Notes under the pieces: model-generated
What the model saw: the letters and a program-made list of their open reading frames with translations, nothing else
Told to the model about the DNA's origin: nothing
Database searches by the model: none
In this document: positions 15,148 through 24,487 of the stretch, one piece after another
Position numbering within the stretch: the stretch's first letter is position 1
Layout: each line of letters begins with the position of its first letter
From: Hamadaea flava
GTDB lineage: Bacteria > Actinomycetota > Actinomycetes > Mycobacteriales > Micromonosporaceae
NCBI RefSeq assembly: GCF_024172085.1
Contig: NZ_JAMZDZ010000001.1
Span: 6,696,001-6,760,000, forward strand
Reading direction: 5' to 3'
Length of the DNA stretch: 64,000 nucleotides
Made by a program: the position numbers and the translations under genes

Positions 15148-15188
15148 CGGGTGTGCGGGCCGGGGGGTCGTTAGTATAGGAAAGGAGT

Positions 15189-16997
15189 ATGAGCCCCCGC
15201 ATCGACCCCGACAGAAGCAAATCCTGGTTACGGCGGGCGCTCCCGCTGGTTCGCGCGCATCGCGGGATGCTGTTCACCTCGCTCGGCCTGTCGCTGGTCG
15301 GCCTGCTGGTTCAGGTGCAGATTCCGGATGCGCTACGGCGCGGGATCGACGACGCGCTGGTCGCGCGTACGTCTGATCTGAACACATATGTCTGGCTTGT
15401 CGCCGCGTTGGCGATCGCGCAGGGCGTGCTGAACTTCGGGGCGCGGAAGTATCTGCTGCGCACGGCGTACGAGATCGAGTACGACCTGCGGACCCTCATC
15501 TACTCGCACCTGGTCCGGCTGCCCTACGGGTTCTACGACCGCGTCCAGTCCGGCGAGCTGATGTCGCGGGCCGCCTCCGACGTCCGCGCGGTCCAGATGT
15601 ACCTCGCCTTCGGCCCGTCGATCCTGGTCCAGTGCGGCATCGCGCTGGTCGCCTTCGGGCTGATGGTGTCGATCAACCCGCTGCTCGCGGTGGTCGCGAT
15701 GGCGACCATGCCGCTCATCGCGCTGCTCGGCGTCTGGATGCGCAAGGCCATCTTCCCGGTGTCCTGGCTCATCCAGGCCCGCCTCGCCCGCGTCGCGACG
15801 ATCGTGGACGAGAACACCCAAGGGGTACGCGTGGTGAAGGCGTTCGCGGCCGAACCCCGGCAGGTGCAGGCGCTCGCCGACGCCGCCGATCGGGTGCGGT
15901 GGGCGTACCGGCGCGACGCGCTGATCCGCAGCCGGTGGGCGCCCACTCTCGAGAGCCTGCCCCGGCTCGGGCTCGCCCTCGTGCTGCTGTTCGGCGGCTG
16001 GATGGTCATCGACGGGCAGACCACGATCGGCACGATCGTCGCGTTCAACTCCTACGTCCTCATGCTCCAGCCACCCTTCCGGATGCTCGGCATGATGATC
16101 ATGCTCGGGCAGCGGGCCGCCGCGTCGGCACAGCGCATCTACGAGATCCTCGACACCGAGTCGGAGATCGTCGAGGCGGACCGCCCGATCGACGCCCGGC
16201 TGCGGGGCGAGCTGGAATTCCGCGGGGTCGGCTTCGCGTACGCCGACGGCACGGTCGCGCTGGCGGACCTGGATCTGCGGGTCGCGCCGGGGGAGACGGT
16301 GGCGCTCGTCGGCCGGACCGGCTCGGGCAAGTCGACGCTCGGCCGGCTGCTGGCCCGCTACTACGACGCCACGGCCGGGACGGTGCTGATCGACGGCCGC
16401 GACGTCCGTGAATACGGCCTGGCCGAGCTGCGCCGCCAGGTCGGCATCGTGCCGGAGGAGCCGTTCCTCTTCTCGGCCACGATCCGGGACAACATCGCGT
16501 TCGGCCGGCCCGACGCCGCCGACGAGGACGTGATCGCCGCCGCGCGGGCCGCCGGGGCGGACGAGTTCATCGGGCACCTGCCGGAGGCGTACGCGACGGT
16601 GGTCGGCGAGCGCGGTTACACGCTGTCCGGCGGCCAGCGGCAACGCGTCGCGATCGCGCGGGCGCTGCTGATGAACCCGCCGGTGCTCGTGCTCGACGAC
16701 GCGACGAGCGCCGTGGACGTCTCCGTCGAGCAGCGGATTCACACCGCGCTACGGGATTTGATGGTCGGCAGGACAACCTTGATCGTGGCACATCGCCTCT
16801 CCACCATCGGGCTCGCCGATCGGGTGCTGCTCGTCGAGGACGGCCGCGTCGTCGCCGACGGCACTCATCGGGAGCTGCTCGACGACCCGCGGTACGCCGC
16901 GGTGCTGGCGAGCTACGACACCCCGACCGACACCGCGACTGACATCCCGACTGACACTGCGGCTCATGTCGCGAACGATGAGGTGACGACGGCATGA
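15189..16997 (+). CDS. ABC exporter half-transporter, degenerate ATP-site subunit
   Basis: A 602-residue membrane protein: six transmembrane helices (about 22-310) followed by an ATPase domain. Walker A is GRTGSGKST, the signature LSGGQRQR is intact, and Walker B VLVLDD ends in Asp where the catalytic Glu is expected. That Asp is typical of the non-catalytic half in heterodimeric type IV exporters such as TM287/288. The next gene encodes the partner and overlaps by 4 bp. A TAGTAT lies shortly upstream and an AAAGGAG ends one base before ATG 15189. The C-terminal tail is an odd Thr/Asp-rich run with repeated PTDTA-like units. The substrate is unknown; drugs or lipids are usual for the class. 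Confidence 0.9.
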   Translation: MSPRIDPDRSKSWLRRALPLVRAHRGMLFTSLGLSLVGLLVQVQIPDALRRGIDDALVARTSDLNTYVWLVAALAIAQGVLNFGARKYLLRTAYEIEYDLRTLIYSHLVRLPYGFYDRVQSGELMSRAASDVRAVQMYLAFGPSILVQCGIALVAFGLMVSINPLLAVVAMATMPLIALLGVWMRKAIFPVSWLIQARLARVATIVDENTQGVRVVKAFAAEPRQVQALADAADRVRWAYRRDALIRSRWAPTLESLPRLGLALVLLFGGWMVIDGQTTIGTIVAFNSYVLMLQPPFRMLGMMIMLGQRAAASAQRIYEILDTESEIVEADRPIDARLRGELEFRGVGFAYADGTVALADLDLRVAPGETVALVGRTGSGKSTLGRLLARYYDATAGTVLIDGRDVREYGLAELRRQVGIVPEEPFLFSATIRDNIAFGRPDAADEDVIAAARAAGADEFIGHLPEAYATVVGERGYTLSGGQRQRVAIARALLMNPPVLVLDDATSAVDVSVEQRIHTALRDLMVGRTTLIVAHRLSTIGLADRVLLVEDGRVVADGTHRELLDDPRYAAVLASYDTPTDTATDIPTDTAAHVANDEVTTA

Positions 16998-18934
16998 CGA
17001 TGTTCGGTGGCGGCTTCGGCGGGCCGGGCGCCGGCGGCGGCGGGGCCATGGGCGGCCCCGGTCGCGGCGGCCTCAACAAGTCGCCCGAGGGTCTGGCGTT
17101 CGCGGGCATCCCGCCCGAACTCCAAGCCGGGGTCGACCGGCTGGAGGCGATCGAGAGCCGGCGGCCGCAGCCGTCCGAGCCGGTCGAGTTCCGGCAGGCC
17201 GTCGCCGGCGAACGGCGGCTCACCCTGCCCGGCCTGCTGCTGGGCCGGTGGCGGCTGTTCGCCGTGGCCTGCGTCATGCTGCTCGGCGAGACGGTGCTGC
17301 TCCAGGCCGGTCCGCTGCTCGTGCAGGTCGGGATCGACCACGGCATCATGCGCGGCGATCTGCGTACGCTGCTGCTCGCGGCCGGCGCCTTCATCGGCTC
17401 GGTCGTGCTCTCCTGGGGCGCCTCGGTGGCGCGGATGCGGCAGACCGGGCGGCTGGCCGCCGATGCCGTCCGGGATCTGCGCGTACGCGTCTTCGCCCAA
17501 CTGCAACGGATGTCGCTGGACTTCTTCACGACCGAGAAGGCGGGCGTGATCCTCACCCGGATGACGTCCGATGTGGAGGCTGTGCAGAGCCTGCTCTCCG
17601 ACGGCCTGGCCCAGTTCGTCATCCAGGGCCTGACCATGGTCGTGGTCACCGTCGTGCTGTTCTCCTACGACGTCGAGCTGGCCCTGATCACGTTGCTGCT
17701 GGTGGTGCCGCTGCTGACGGCCGCCTCGCTGTGGTTCCGGCGCGCCGCCGACGACGGGTACCGCCGCCAGCGCGACACCATCGCCGCGATGTACTCCGAC
17801 CTGTCGGAGAGCATCTACGGCGTCCGGGTCGTCACGGCGTACCACCGGCAGGACCGCAACGTCGCCGACCACGAGGCGGTGGTCGGCAGGTATCGCGACG
17901 CCAACAACTTCACCGGCCACATCAACGCCGTCTACGGGCCGGGCACGTCCGTCATCGGGCTGCTGGGCATGGCCGCGCTGCTCCTGATCGGCGGGGAACG
18001 CGTACTGCGCGGGGAGATCAGCGTGGGTGAGCTGACCGCCTTCGTCCTCTATCTGAACGCGTTCTTCGCCCCCGTGCAGCAGCTCGTCCAGCTCTACACG
18101 AGCTACCAGCAGGGGCGGGCGGCCGTGGTGAAACTGCGGGACCTGCTGTCGTCGCAGCCGACGGTGGCCGAGAAGCCGGATGCGGCGGCGCTGCCCCCGG
18201 TGCAGGGCGAGATCCGGTTCGACCGGGTCACCTTCGGCTACCTGCCGGGCCGGCCGGTGCTGCGCGACGTCGACCTCGTGATCGCGCCCGGGGAGACGGT
18301 CGCCTGCGTCGGTCCGACCGGTGCGGGCAAGTCGACCCTGGCCAAGCTGGTCACCCGGTTCTACGACCCGGAGTCCGGGCAGATCCTCATCGACGGGCAC
18401 GACCTGCGGGACGTCACGCTGTCCTCGCTGCGCCGGCAGATCGGCGTCGTGCCGCAGGAGCCGTTCCTGTTCGCCGGGACGATCCGGGAGAACATCGCGT
18501 TCGCCCGGCCGGACGCGTCCGAGGCCGAGATCTGGGCCGCCGTCGACGCCGTCGGCCTGCGCGACCTCGTCGAGCGTACGCCGGACGGGCTGGACGCCCG
18601 GCTGCACGAGCGCGGTCAGAGCGTCTCGTCCGGACAGCGCCAGTTGCTGGCCCTGGCACGGGCGTTCCTCGCCGAACCCCGGGTGGTGGTGCTCGACGAG
18701 GCCACGTCCAACTTGGACCTTCAATCCGAGCTACGGGTGGAACGAGCGCTCGACCGGCTGCTGGAGGGCCGGACCGCGCTGCTGATCGCGCACCGGCTCA
18801 GCACCGCGATGCGGGCCGACCGGATCGTGGTCGTCGACGAGCACGGGATCCTCGAAAGCGGCTCGCACACCGAACTGCTGGCCCTCGACGGCCGGTACGC
18901 CCAGATGCACGCCACCTGGGCCGCCCATGCGTAA
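16994..18934 (+). CDS. ABC exporter half-transporter, catalytic subunit
   Basis: A 646-residue partner of the upstream half-transporter, coupled by an ATGA overlap. A Gly-rich N-terminal tail (GGGFGGPGAGGGGAMGGPGR) of about 25 residues precedes six membrane helices (about 85-370) and the ATPase domain. Walker A is GPTGAGKST and Walker B VVVLDEATS keeps the catalytic Glu, but its signature reads VSSGQRQL instead of LSGGQ. The non-canonical signature would complete the degenerate site formed with the first subunit's Asp-type Walker B, so exactly one of two ATP sites should be active. The stop overlaps the start of the next gene by 8 bp. Confidence 0.9.
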   Translation: MTMFGGGFGGPGAGGGGAMGGPGRGGLNKSPEGLAFAGIPPELQAGVDRLEAIESRRPQPSEPVEFRQAVAGERRLTLPGLLLGRWRLFAVACVMLLGETVLLQAGPLLVQVGIDHGIMRGDLRTLLLAAGAFIGSVVLSWGASVARMRQTGRLAADAVRDLRVRVFAQLQRMSLDFFTTEKAGVILTRMTSDVEAVQSLLSDGLAQFVIQGLTMVVVTVVLFSYDVELALITLLLVVPLLTAASLWFRRAADDGYRRQRDTIAAMYSDLSESIYGVRVVTAYHRQDRNVADHEAVVGRYRDANNFTGHINAVYGPGTSVIGLLGMAALLLIGGERVLRGEISVGELTAFVLYLNAFFAPVQQLVQLYTSYQQGRAAVVKLRDLLSSQPTVAEKPDAAALPPVQGEIRFDRVTFGYLPGRPVLRDVDLVIAPGETVACVGPTGAGKSTLAKLVTRFYDPESGQILIDGHDLRDVTLSSLRRQIGVVPQEPFLFAGTIRENIAFARPDASEAEIWAAVDAVGLRDLVERTPDGLDARLHERGQSVSSGQRQLLALARAFLAEPRVVVLDEATSNLDLQSELRVERALDRLLEGRTALLIAHRLSTAMRADRIVVVDEHGILESGSHTELLALDGRYAQMHATWAAHA

Positions 18935-19885
18935 GGCGGGCATCGTCGCGGGCTGGGCCTTCGCCGTGGGGGTCGCCGTCTGGGCGGTAGTGCGACTCGT
19001 CGGGCTCGACGGGTGGTATCCGGCGGTGCAGGTAGTGGCCTTCACGCCCTATGCCGTCCTGGTCGCTGCGCTGGGCGTACCCGTGCTTGCCTGGTGGAAG
19101 AAGTGGCCGGAAGCCGCGGTCGCCGCCGTGAGCGCCGTGGTGCTCGCGGCCTGTGTGCTCCCGCGGGCGGTGACGGCGACGCGCTGGCCGGGGCGACCGG
19201 GCCGACCCTGCGGGTGGCGAGCGCGAATCTGCTGATCGGCGGGGCCGATCCGGCCGAGATCCTCCGGCGGGTACGCGAAGAGCAGGTGGACGTGCTGGCG
19301 GTGCAGGAGATGACGCCGGAGTGGCTCGCGGCGGCCGACGCCGCCGGGCTGGGCGACGTGCTGCCGCAGCGGTTCGTGGCGCCCGCGAGCCTGGCCGAGG
19401 GCTCGGCGGTCTTCTCGCGGCGGCCGCTGAGCGACGGCGGCTCGCACCTGATGGCCTTCGGCTGGTTCCAGCAGGTCCACGCGGTGATCACGGTCGACGG
19501 CGTGCCGGTCTTGCTGGAGTCGGCCCATCCGGCCTCGCCCTACAACGCCGACGTGACCCCGGCCTGGCGGTCGAACCTGCGCAAGGAGCCGCCCGCGACG
19601 CCGGACGGGCCGCTGCGGGTGCTGATGGGCGACTTCAACTCGACCCTCGACCACGGGCTGCTGCGCGACGTGATCGACAGCGGCTACCGGGACGCCGCCT
19701 CGGTGGTCGGCAAGGGGCTGGTCGGGACCTGGGGACCGTACAACGGCGACCCCGTGCCGCCGGTGACCATCGATCATGTGCTGGCCGACCGGCGGATCGG
19801 CGTACGCGCCTTCGCGGCGTTCACCATCCCCGGCAGCGACCACCGGATGATCGTCGCCACCCTGGTCCTCCCGGGCACTCACTAG
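18927..19885 (+). pseudogene. Endonuclease/exonuclease/phosphatase (EEP) membrane protein, frameshifted
   Basis: Two overlapping frames make one gene. From ATG 18927 the first frame encodes three hydrophobic segments (VAGWAFAVGVAVWAVVRLVG, a second from WYPAVQVVAFTPYAVLVAAL, and AVAAVSAVVLAACVLPRAV). At about 19163-19175 coding shifts to the other frame: GDGDALAG, TLRVASANLLIGGAD, then a complete EEP domain with VQEMTPEW (Glu), ESAHPASP (His), MGDFNSTLDH (Asp, Asn), TIDHVLADRR and GSDHRMI. Such proteins have three TM helices followed by an extracytoplasmic EEP domain. One missing base explains everything, either a real null mutation or a sequencing error in a GC run. Coupled to the ABC exporter upstream. 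Confidence 0.75.
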
Positions 19886-19895
19886 ACTGGGCGGC

Positions 19896-20657
19896 GTGAG
19901 TGCCGCCCTGGTGATCGAGAACGACCCGACCGACGACGCCCGCCGACTGGGTGACTGGCTCACCGACGCGGGCCTGGCGCTGGACGTACGCCGAGTGCAC
20001 GCCGGTGATCCGCTGCCCGAGGAGCCGACGGAGCATTCCGCGCTCGTGGTGCTGGGTGGATCGCAGGACGCCTACCCCGAGGGGAACACCGCGCCGTGGT
20101 TCCCGCAGCTGGAGGCGTTGCTGCGCAAGGCGGTGCGGCATCGCGTACCCACGCTGGCGATCTGCCTCGGCGGTCAGCTGCTCGCCCAGGCCCACGGCGG
20201 CACCGTCGAGCGGTCCGCGTCCGGCCCGGAGGTCGGCCCCGGCCTCGTCGCCCGGCGGGACGCCGCCGAGAAGGACCCGCTCTGGGCGCCGGTGCCGTTC
20301 GTCCCGGACGTCCTGCAGTACCACTACGACGAGATCACCGAGCTGCCGCTGGGCGCGACCCTGCTGGCGACCTCCAGCCGCTACCCGAACCAGGCCTTCC
20401 GGATCGGCGACCTCGCCTGGGGCACGCAGTTCCACATCGAGTGCGACACCGAGCAGTACGCGGGCTGGCTGGAGTCGACCCGGGCGAGCCTGGCCGAGCT
20501 GGGCGTCGATGCCGACGAACTGATCGAGCGGGCGGACGGGCTGATGGACGACCTCTTCGAGGTCTGGCAGCCGTTCGCCCGGCGGTTCGCCGACATCGCG
20601 CTCGGGCGGCTGGAGCCGCCGGTGAGCGCCCGCACGACGCTTCCGCTGCTCGGCTGA
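19896..20657 (+). CDS. Class I glutamine amidotransferase (GMP synthase-like)
   Basis: A 253-residue cytoplasmic protein of the type 1 glutamine amidotransferase superfamily. The nucleophile elbow is AICLGGQLLA (Cys near residue 91), and the His and Glu of the triad are in WGTQFHIECD near 180. It is the stand-alone kind, without a synthetase domain, often annotated as GMP synthase-like or gamma-glutamyl-hydrolase-like. GTG 19896 is 7 nt after TAGACT (19883-19888), consistent with a leaderless transcript that starts just before the EEP stop. It lies 6 bp before glnE and is probably co-transcribed with it; a link to nitrogen metabolism is suggestive only. Confidence 0.82.
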   Translation: MSAALVIENDPTDDARRLGDWLTDAGLALDVRRVHAGDPLPEEPTEHSALVVLGGSQDAYPEGNTAPWFPQLEALLRKAVRHRVPTLAICLGGQLLAQAHGGTVERSASGPEVGPGLVARRDAAEKDPLWAPVPFVPDVLQYHYDEITELPLGATLLATSSRYPNQAFRIGDLAWGTQFHIECDTEQYAGWLESTRASLAELGVDADELIERADGLMDDLFEVWQPFARRFADIALGRLEPPVSARTTLPLLG

Positions 20658-20663
20658 TCCGCG

Positions 20664-23570
20664 ATGGCGGCGGGCATCGGGCGGCTGGCACGGTACGGCT
20701 TCACCGCGGTGCCGGGCCGGCCTGACCCGGTGGGACTGCTCGGCCCGCGCGGGATGAACCTCTGGGTCGCGGAGGAGCAGCGGCCGTACGACGAGGAGGC
20801 GGCGCTCATCCTCGACCAGCTGCGCCGGGTCGCGGACCCGAACCTGGCGCTGCGGCAGCTCGCCCGGCTGCACGAGCGGGATCCGGCCGTGGTCGAGGCC
20901 GTCGGCGCCGATCACGACCTGCGCGATCGGCTGATCACGGTGCTGGGCGCGTCCGAGGCGCTCGGTGACCATCTCGCGGCCCGGCCCGGCGAATGGCGGT
21001 GTCTGACGGACACCATGCCCGCCCGCTACGAGGTGCACGCCGGGATCGCCGACGTCGCGGCGCTGCGGCTGGCGTACCGGCGGGGGCTGCTGCGCGTGGC
21101 GGCGGCGGATCTGGCCGACCACGTCGACGTCGAGCAGACCATGGCCGAGTTGACCGCGCTCGCCGACGCCACCTTGCGGGTGGCGTACCGGCTGGCCTCG
21201 GCCCGGGTCGCCGGGAATCCCCGGCTGGCCGTCATCGCCATGGGCAAGTGCGGCGGCACCGAACTGAACTATGTGTCCGATGTGGATGTCATCTTCGTCG
21301 CCGCCGAGGACGAGGACCTGCCGGCCGCCACCGCCATCGCCACCAGGCTGATGGAGATCTGCGGCCAGGTCGCCTGGCCGGTCGACGCCGCGCTGCGGCC
21401 CGAGGGCGGGCGCGGGCCGCTGGTGCGCACACTCGCCAGCCATCTCGCGTACTACCAGCGCTGGGCGCGTACGTGGGAGTTCCAGGCGCTGCTCAAGGCG
21501 CGGGCGGTCGCCGGGGAGGTGGCGCTCGGCCGGTCGTGGCTGGTCGCGTTGCAACCGCTCATCTGGCACGCCGCGGAACGCCCTGAAGCGGTCGAGGACG
21601 TCCGCAAGATGCGCCGCCGCATCGTCGAGCAGATCCCTCGCAGCGAGATCGATCGCGAGATCAAGCGCGGCCCCGGCGGCCTGCGCGACATCGAGTTCGC
21701 CGTCCAGCTCCTCCAGCTCGTGCACGGCCGCGCCGACGAAACGCTGCGCTCGCCCAACACGCTCACCGCGCTGCGCGCGCTCGTCGCCGGCGGCTACGTC
21801 GGGCGGCACGACGGCGAGGCGCTCGTGCTCGCGTACCGGTTCCTGCGGGAGGTGGAGCATCGGCTCCAGCTGCAGAAACTGCGCCGCACGCACACCGTCC
21901 CGGCCGCCGACGGGGGCGCCGGTTCCGCGGCTCTGGTCTGGCTCGCGCAGTCCATGGGGTACGCCGGAAGCGGCACCCGGACAGCGGAAGAGATGTTCCG
22001 GGCGGACTGGGTCGCGCATGCCGCCGAAGTCCGGCGACTGCATGCGAAGTTGTTCTTCCGGCCGCTCCTGACGGCGGTCGCGCAGGTCTCCGCCGACCAT
22101 CTCGCGCTGCGGACGGCACAGGCCCGGGAGCGTTTGGTGGTCCTCGGGTACGCCGACCCGGCCGGAGCGCTGCGGCACATCGAGGCGTTGAGCGGGGGAG
22201 TGTCCCGGACGGCGGCGATCCAGCGCACCCTGCTGCCGGTGCTGCTGGAAGAGCTGGCCGACGCGCCCGACCCCGACGCCGGGCTGCTGGCGTACCGGCA
22301 GGTGTCGGAGAAGCTGGGCGCGACGCCCTGGTACCTGCGCCTGCTGCGGGACGAGGGCCCGGTCGCGCTGCGGCTGGCCCGGCTGCTGGGCACCTCGCGG
22401 TACGCCGTCGACCTGCTCGCCCGCGACCCCGAGGCGCTGCGCCTGATGGCGTCCGACGGCGAGTTGGCACCTCGGGAAGGGCGCGCCCTGGTCGAGGCGA
22501 TGTCCTCGGCCGCCGGCCGCTACCGGGTGCCCCAGGAGGCCATCCGGGCCGTCCGCGCGGTACGCCGTCGCGAGCTGTTCCGGACGGCTTGCGCCGACCT
22601 GTTCCTCCGGCCGACCGAGCTGGAGACCGGGCAGGCCCTCTCCGACGTCACCGACGCGACGCTGGCCGCCGCACTGGAGGTCGCCCGGGCGGCTGCCGGA
22701 GCGCCGGAGGACTTCGAGTTCTCGATCATCGGCATGGGCCGCCTCGGCGGGTACGAGATGAGCTACCCGTCCGACGCCGACGTGCTGTTCGTCTACGAAC
22801 CCGGCTCGGGCATGCGGGACGACGAGGCGCAGGGCACGGCGCTGGCCGTCGCGGAGAATCTGCGTACGCTGCTGGCCGCGCCGGCTCAGGATCCGCCGCT
22901 CGGGGTGGACGCCGACCTGCGCCCGGAGGGACGGCAGGGGCCACTGGTCCGGTCGTTCACCGCGTACCAGCGCTACTACGCGAAGTGGAGCGCGATCTGG
23001 GAGGCGCAGGCGCTGCTGCGAGCGCGCCCGGTCGCCGGGTCCGAAGCCCTCGCCGCCCGGTTCATCGAGCTGATCGAGCCGATCCGCTATCCCGAGGGCG
23101 GCCTGACCCGGGAACAGGTCGTCGAGATCCGGCGGATCAAGGCCCGGGTCGAGAACGAACGGCTGCCCCGCGCGGCCGACCCGCTCACCCACACCAAGCT
23201 CGGGCGCGGCGGGATCGCGGATGTCGAATGGACCGTCCAGCTCTGGCAACTGCGCCACGCGTACGAGCTGGAAAAGCTGAAGACGACGCGGACCCTGACC
23301 GCGCTCGCCGCCGCGACCGAGGCGGGCCTCGCGTCTGCCGCGGACGCGGAGATCCTGCGGACGGCCTGGAGTTTCGCGGCCCGAGTACGCAACGCGCTGA
23401 CCCTGGTCCGCGGCCGGGCGGCCGACCAGCTGCCCCGGCACGGCCCGGAGTTGGAGGGCATCGCACAGATCCTGGGCCAGGACGGCGAGCCGACCCTGGT
23501 GCTGGAGGAGTACCTGCGCGCGACCCGGCGCGCGCGGGCGGTCGTCGAGCGCCTCTTCTTCACCGACTGA
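20664..23570 (+). CDS. glnE: Bifunctional glutamine synthetase adenylyltransferase/deadenylyltransferase
   Basis: A 968-residue enzyme that adenylylates and deadenylylates the active-site-loop Tyr of GlnA according to nitrogen status. Two nucleotidyltransferase domains are visible: MGKCGGTELNYVSDVDVIFV near residue 191 and MGRLGGYEMSYPSDADVLFV near 689, each with the DxD metal motif, and each followed by a GlnD-UR_UTase region (KRGPGGLRDIEFAVQ near 335, KLGRGGIADVEWTVQ near 845). The length is normal (950-1000). ATG 20664 is 7 bp after the amidotransferase stop. Its substrate gene glnA is 5 kb downstream on the other strand, close to the arrangement in other actinobacteria. Confidence 0.95.
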   Translation: MAAGIGRLARYGFTAVPGRPDPVGLLGPRGMNLWVAEEQRPYDEEAALILDQLRRVADPNLALRQLARLHERDPAVVEAVGADHDLRDRLITVLGASEALGDHLAARPGEWRCLTDTMPARYEVHAGIADVAALRLAYRRGLLRVAAADLADHVDVEQTMAELTALADATLRVAYRLASARVAGNPRLAVIAMGKCGGTELNYVSDVDVIFVAAEDEDLPAATAIATRLMEICGQVAWPVDAALRPEGGRGPLVRTLASHLAYYQRWARTWEFQALLKARAVAGEVALGRSWLVALQPLIWHAAERPEAVEDVRKMRRRIVEQIPRSEIDREIKRGPGGLRDIEFAVQLLQLVHGRADETLRSPNTLTALRALVAGGYVGRHDGEALVLAYRFLREVEHRLQLQKLRRTHTVPAADGGAGSAALVWLAQSMGYAGSGTRTAEEMFRADWVAHAAEVRRLHAKLFFRPLLTAVAQVSADHLALRTAQARERLVVLGYADPAGALRHIEALSGGVSRTAAIQRTLLPVLLEELADAPDPDAGLLAYRQVSEKLGATPWYLRLLRDEGPVALRLARLLGTSRYAVDLLARDPEALRLMASDGELAPREGRALVEAMSSAAGRYRVPQEAIRAVRAVRRRELFRTACADLFLRPTELETGQALSDVTDATLAAALEVARAAAGAPEDFEFSIIGMGRLGGYEMSYPSDADVLFVYEPGSGMRDDEAQGTALAVAENLRTLLAAPAQDPPLGVDADLRPEGRQGPLVRSFTAYQRYYAKWSAIWEAQALLRARPVAGSEALAARFIELIEPIRYPEGGLTREQVVEIRRIKARVENERLPRAADPLTHTKLGRGGIADVEWTVQLWQLRHAYELEKLKTTRTLTALAAATEAGLASAADAEILRTAWSFAARVRNALTLVRGRAADQLPRHGPELEGIAQILGQDGEPTLVLEEYLRATRRARAVVERLFFTD

Positions 23571-23606
23571 CCCCCCTCGCGCGCCCCCGGCCGCCCTCTT
23601 TCTGCG

Positions 23607-23632
23607 CGATCATGAACTATCGGTCATGATCG
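23607..23632. repeat. GATCATGA intergenic hairpin
   Basis: CGATCATGA (23607-23615) and TCATGATCG (23624-23632) pair around an 8-nt loop ACTATCGG. An almost identical hairpin (loop ACCAACGG) is at 63625-63648. More GATCATG/GATGATC motifs follow up to 23692. It lies between the convergent ends of glnE and the phosphoesterase gene; no U-tract follows, so it is not a classic terminator. Confidence 0.6.
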
Positions 23633-23692
23633 ACCGGCGTGTCGTGTCCGCGCGACCATGATCGATCCCGCAGCGCGATGATCGACTACTCG

Positions 23693-24478
23693 TCAAGCGG
23701 GGACCGGAGTCAGCTCGAACGGTACGCACCGCGCCCCGAGCGCGATCCCGGTGTCGACCGACATGACCAGCCCGTCGGCGTAGACGACCGGGGCGTCGAC
23801 CTCGGCCGGCGGGACCGCGAAGGTCTCGGGAATGGTCGAGTGGCCGTGCACGATCCGCCGCCCGCCGAGCCGGTCGAGCAGCTGACGGGCGCGGCCGGGC
23901 CCGGTGGCCCGGTCGAGGAACTCGAAGCGCCGGAAGATCAGCCGCATCTGGCCGCCGAAGGTCGCCGGATCGCGGTCGGCCATCATCTGCCGGACCGTCG
24001 CGTTGATCTCCTCGATGGTGTCCCCGAACTCCAGGTACGCCGTCGTGTCCGCGTGGATCAGCAGGTTGTCGTCGACGAGGGCGACCGCCGGCAGCGCCGC
24101 CAGCCAGGCCAGCTGGGCGTCGGTGAGACCCTCGAGGTCGGTGCCCTGGCCGCCGTTGAGCGCCCAGGACTGGATGATCGTGCGCTCGGCGGTGATCGGC
24201 GCGTCCGGGATGTATCGCGACCCGTAGATCAGCAGGTCGTGGTTGCCCAGCACGCAGCCCACCTCGCCGCCGGCCGCGGCCGCCTGCGGCTGGAGCGTCA
24301 TGATCAAGTCGATGACGCCGATGCCGTCCGGCCCGCGATCGGTGAGGTCGCCGAGGAACCAGAGCCGGGCGTCGCCGCCCGCCCACGAGCCGCCCGCGTC
24401 GAGCAGGCCGGCCTCGCGGAGAGCCTCGGTGACCTGGGCGCGATGCCCATGGGTGTCGCCGATGACATAGAGCGCCAC
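23693..24478 (-). CDS. Calcineurin-like metallophosphoesterase
   Basis: A 261-residue cytoplasmic phosphoesterase. The dimetal motifs appear in order: YVIGDTHGH near residue 5, FLGDLTDRGPD near 42, VLGNHDLL near 77, LLIHADTT near 141, and IVHGHSTIPE near 210. The order DxH / GDxxDRG / GNHD / GHT places it in the PPP-like group, with relatives such as serine/threonine phosphatases and ApaH, but the exact substrate is open. GTG 24478 starts 9 nt after the TAA of the upstream acylase gene, so the two form an operon. Confidence 0.87.
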   Translation of the reverse strand: MALYVIGDTHGHRAQVTEALREAGLLDAGGSWAGGDARLWFLGDLTDRGPDGIGVIDLIMTLQPQAAAAGGEVGCVLGNHDLLIYGSRYIPDAPITAERTIIQSWALNGGQGTDLEGLTDAQLAWLAALPAVALVDDNLLIHADTTAYLEFGDTIEEINATVRQMMADRDPATFGGQMRLIFRRFEFLDRATGPGRARQLLDRLGGRRIVHGHSTIPETFAVPPAEVDAPVVYADGLVMSVDTGIALGARCVPFELTPVPA

Positions 24479-24487
24479 GGCGTCAGC

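Noticed and set aside
19821-23441. A 1206-codon minus-strand frame opposite glnE
   Set aside because: It mirrors the codon structure of glnE and gives an Arg/Gly/Pro-rich product without domains.
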